Source: Hymenoscyphus infarciens (lineage: Eukaryota > Ascomycota > Leotiomycetes > Helotiales > Helotiaceae). From it: DNA of 64,000 nucleotides. The notes under the pieces were generated by a model. That model did no database searches. It was not told where the DNA came from and saw only the letters and a list, made by a program, of their open reading frames with translations. Made by a program: the position numbers and the translations under genes. The stretch is from positions 62,001-126,000 of the forward strand of contig LLCB01000050.1 of assembly GCA_001414345.1 (NCBI GenBank), written 5' to 3'. Shown piece after piece: positions 61,840 through 64,000 of the stretch (its first letter is position 1; the number at the start of each line of letters is the position of its first letter).

Positions 61840-64000
<2,161 letters not shown>

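Overview
The window is nuclear DNA of a filamentous ascomycete (Pezizomycotina). Genes carry many short GT-AG introns (47-126 nt). Typical fungal families are present: a Zn2Cys6 regulator, a DUF4360 secreted protein, tyrosinase, MFS sugar porters and Gfa1. An AT-rich block of about 11 kb holds a Ty1/Copia retroelement wrecked by C-to-T and G-to-A changes, the signature of repeat-induced point mutation (RIP). A leotiomycete (Helotiales, perhaps Sclerotiniaceae) is my best guess, but that is inference from overall protein flavour, not proof.

Layout. Positions 1-14.5 kb form a dense housekeeping cluster, all on the minus strand: a mitochondrial DEAD-box helicase (Mss116 type, cut by the window edge), a conserved unknown protein, a DmpA-type (S58) aminopeptidase, a protein with two GFA/CENP-V zinc domains, a 727-aa Ser-rich unknown whose 5' end overlaps a small membrane-protein ORF in another frame, an E2-like protein without a catalytic Cys, and a Ccdc124/Lso2-like ribosome-associated protein. 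Positions 14.5-20.5 kb show no gene I can support. Positions 20.5-29.2 kb hold two plus-strand genes: a ZIFL/Ycr023c-like MFS transporter and a 1000-aa Zn2Cys6 transcription factor.

Positions 29-50 kb are accessory in character. They contain a decayed secreted GMC oxidoreductase interrupted by a 493-bp TIR element, a second TIR element of 641 bp, a small secreted GPI-type protein, an MFS sugar transporter, a DUF4360 secreted protein, a secreted tyrosinase, two related 0.29-kb MULE-like elements with 10-bp target duplications, and an intron-containing tRNA-Gly(GCC). Positions 50.3-61.4 kb are the AT-rich, RIP-degraded block: a complete 6.2-kb Copia element with 173-bp LTRs and a 5-bp target duplication, long 9-bp and 6-bp tandem repeats, and a 500-bp TIR element. 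The block stops abruptly about 0.5 kb downstream of GFA1, the essential hexosamine-pathway gene that runs off the right edge.

I read splice sites by eye, choosing junctions that keep frame and family similarity. All multi-exon coordinates give whole-codon totals. I found no CRISPR array, rRNA gene or biosynthetic cluster, and nothing I would call a new defence or enzymatic system. The most unusual items are the same-strand overlapping ORFs near 11.1 kb, the set of small TIR elements, and a near-perfect 37-bp hairpin at 30.9 kb.
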